Origin: an uncultured Oscillospiraceae bacterium
GTDB taxonomy: Bacteria; Bacillota; Clostridia; Oscillospirales; Acutalibacteraceae
Assembly (NCBI GenBank): GCA_900550315.1
Contig: URRK01000075.1
Location: 1-7,608, forward strand
DNA length: 7,608 nt
Direction: 5' to 3'
Shown: piece by piece, positions 6,432 through 7,608 of the stretch
How positions within the stretch are numbered: the stretch's first letter is position 1
Layout of the letters: the number at the start of each line of letters is the position of its first letter
Notes under the pieces: generated by a model
Databases searched by the model: none
What the model saw: only the letters and a program-made list of their open reading frames with translations
Told to the model about the DNA's origin: nothing
Made by a program: the position numbers and the translations under genes

Positions 6432-6448
6432 AATAAGCCTTGCTTATT
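6432..6448 (-). terminator. Short hairpin overlapping the capF stop codon
   Basis: AATAAGC and GCTTATT (6442-6448 and 6432-6438 in minus-strand order) form a perfect 7-base stem around a 3-base loop, starting within the TAA stop. Minus-strand RNA continues with UGUUG, a poor U-tract. The stem is AT-rich, so it is a weak terminator at best, but its place at the end of the gene is suggestive. Confidence 0.5.
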
Positions 6449-7608
6449 AAACCGGCTCAAAAAAAGTGTCGGGGCGGTTAGGGTCGAACGGCTCGTTTGC
6501 CCACATTAGGGTTACTAAGTCCTCGGTTTTAGAAAGGTTTATAATATTATGCGTGTATCCGGGCAGCATTTGCACGGCTTGAATTTGCGCGCCGCTTACC
6601 TCAAACCGCAGCACCTCGCTGCTGCCTACTTTACGCTGCTCAATTAACCCGTGCCCCGAAACCACTATAAAAAATTCCCACTTTGTGTGGTGCCAGTGCT
6701 GCCCTTTGGTAATGCCGGGCTTAGAAATATTTACGCTGAACTGGCCGCAATTTTTGGTTTTTAAAAGCTCGGTAAAGCTGCCGCGGTCATCTACATTCAT
6801 TTTTAAATGAAACGCGGCTTTTTCGGCCGGCAGGTAAGAAAGGTAGGTAGAATACAGCTTTTTGGCAAAGGAGTTTTGCGGAATTTCGGGCATAAACAGG
6901 GTTTGCGGCTGCGCTTTAAACTGCTCTAACAGGCGCACAATTTCGCCCAGGGTTACACGGTGCGTAACCGGTGCAGCGCAGTAACGCCCGTTTTGGCACA
7001 GCACGGTTTGCACCCCGTTAAAGCTGCAGTGGTGCTCGTTGCCCGCTAAGGCATCCAGCATTTCAAAAAGCAGATCGTCTATGTAAAGCAGCTCCAGCTC
7101 GGTGGCGGGATCGTTTACCGTAAGGGGCAGATCGTGCGCGGTATTGTAGCAAAAGGTGGCAACGGCGCTGTTGTAATTGGGGCGGCACCACTTGCCAAAT
7201 AAATTAGGAAACCGGTAAACCAAAACCTTAGCGCCGGTTTGCTCGGCGTAGTTAAAAAACAGCTCCTCCCCCGCCAGCTTAGAGCGGCCGTAATCGCTTT
7301 CGGCGTAGCGGCCCTGCAGCGTTGCCTGAATAGAGCTGGAAAGCATGACCGGGCAGGTGTTGCGGTGCTTTTTTAGGGTTTCTAACAAAGTAGAAGCAAA
7401 GCCAAAATTTCCAGCCATAAATTCCTCATTATTTTTGGGGCGGTTTACCCCGGCCAAATGAAAAACAAAATCGGCTTTAGCGCAATAATCGTTTAGCAGC
7501 GCCGGGTCGGTATCAATATCGTATTCAAAAATTTTTTCAATTTTCAGTGGGCGGGTGCGGTCCTTACCGTCTTTTAAATTTTTTAGGGCAGCCACCAGGT
7601 TTTGCCCT
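6447..7608 (-). CDS. capF: CapF-like UDP-sugar reductase/epimerase (SDR plus cupin), 5' end outside window
   Basis: The product matches CapF/WbjC/FnlB, a bifunctional cytoplasmic enzyme of UDP-N-acetyl-L-fucosamine synthesis for capsule or O-antigen. In that family the C-terminal cupin epimerises the 4-keto-6-deoxy intermediate at C3, and the N-terminal SDR domain then reduces it at C4 with NADPH. Counting from the first complete visible codon (7607), 386 residues are seen: FHLAGVNRP (about 49-57), SSSIQAT (90-96), the SDR pair Y106 and K110 (YGRSK), and YRFPNLFGKWCRPNYNS (about 131-147). The cupin follows from about 268 (MNVDDRGSFTE), with metal-site HWHH (304-307) and PGYTHN (349-354). The frame stays open to the edge (GQNL before the GTG at 7595), so that GTG is internal. 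About a dozen N-terminal residues with the nucleotide-binding glycine motif are missing. CapE- and CapG-type partners would be expected upstream, outside the window. Confidence 0.5.
   Translation of the reverse strand, partial: GQNLVAALKNLKDGKDRTRPLKIEKIFEYDIDTDPALLNDYCAKADFVFHLAGVNRPKNNEEFMAGNFGFASTLLETLKKHRNTCPVMLSSSIQATLQGRYAESDYGRSKLAGEELFFNYAEQTGAKVLVYRFPNLFGKWCRPNYNSAVATFCYNTAHDLPLTVNDPATELELLYIDDLLFEMLDALAGNEHHCSFNGVQTVLCQNGRYCAAPVTHRVTLGEIVRLLEQFKAQPQTLFMPEIPQNSFAKKLYSTYLSYLPAEKAAFHLKMNVDDRGSFTELLKTKNCGQFSVNISKPGITKGQHWHHTKWEFFIVVSGHGLIEQRKVGSSEVLRFEVSGAQIQAVQMLPGYTHNIINLSKTEDLVTLMWANEPFDPNRPDTFFEPV

Overview
The window looks like chromosomal DNA from a low-to-mid GC Gram-positive-type bacterium, probably Clostridia (Bacillota). 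That is an inference from protein style, TTG start codons and G-rich Shine-Dalgarno sequences; no rRNA or other taxonomic marker is present. I see no phage, transposase, CRISPR array, tRNA or rRNA.

Layout: the window opens with the 3' end of a plus-strand uracil-DNA glycosylase gene (ung, to 244). Everything else coding is on the minus strand. In transcription order this is a capF-like bifunctional nucleotide-sugar reductase/epimerase (7608 to 6447, 5' end off the window), a D-lactate dehydrogenase (ldhA, 6169 to 5180), a GH36 alpha-galactosidase/raffinose-synthase-like gene split by a +1 frameshift (4757 to 2657), and excinuclease subunit UvrC (2467 to 629). ung and uvrC converge on a 384-base gap that holds a strong two-way terminator (429-471) and a run of degenerate repeats of about 16 bases.

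The genes do not form one pathway. ung and uvrC are DNA repair genes (base excision and nucleotide excision) meeting tail to tail. ldhA is fermentative NADH recycling. The GH36 gene would act on alpha-galactosides in the cytoplasm. capF belongs to UDP-N-acetyl-L-fucosamine synthesis for capsule or other surface polysaccharide, and is probably the last gene of a cluster upstream of the window. Gaps of 189 to 422 bases separate all the genes, so most are probably separate transcription units. A candidate promoter lies before GH36, and a weaker one before ldhA.

The most notable points are the precise one-base frameshift inside the GH36 catalytic barrel, the structured repeat region between capF and ldhA, and the degenerate repeats after ung. 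I found no convincing new multi-gene system.
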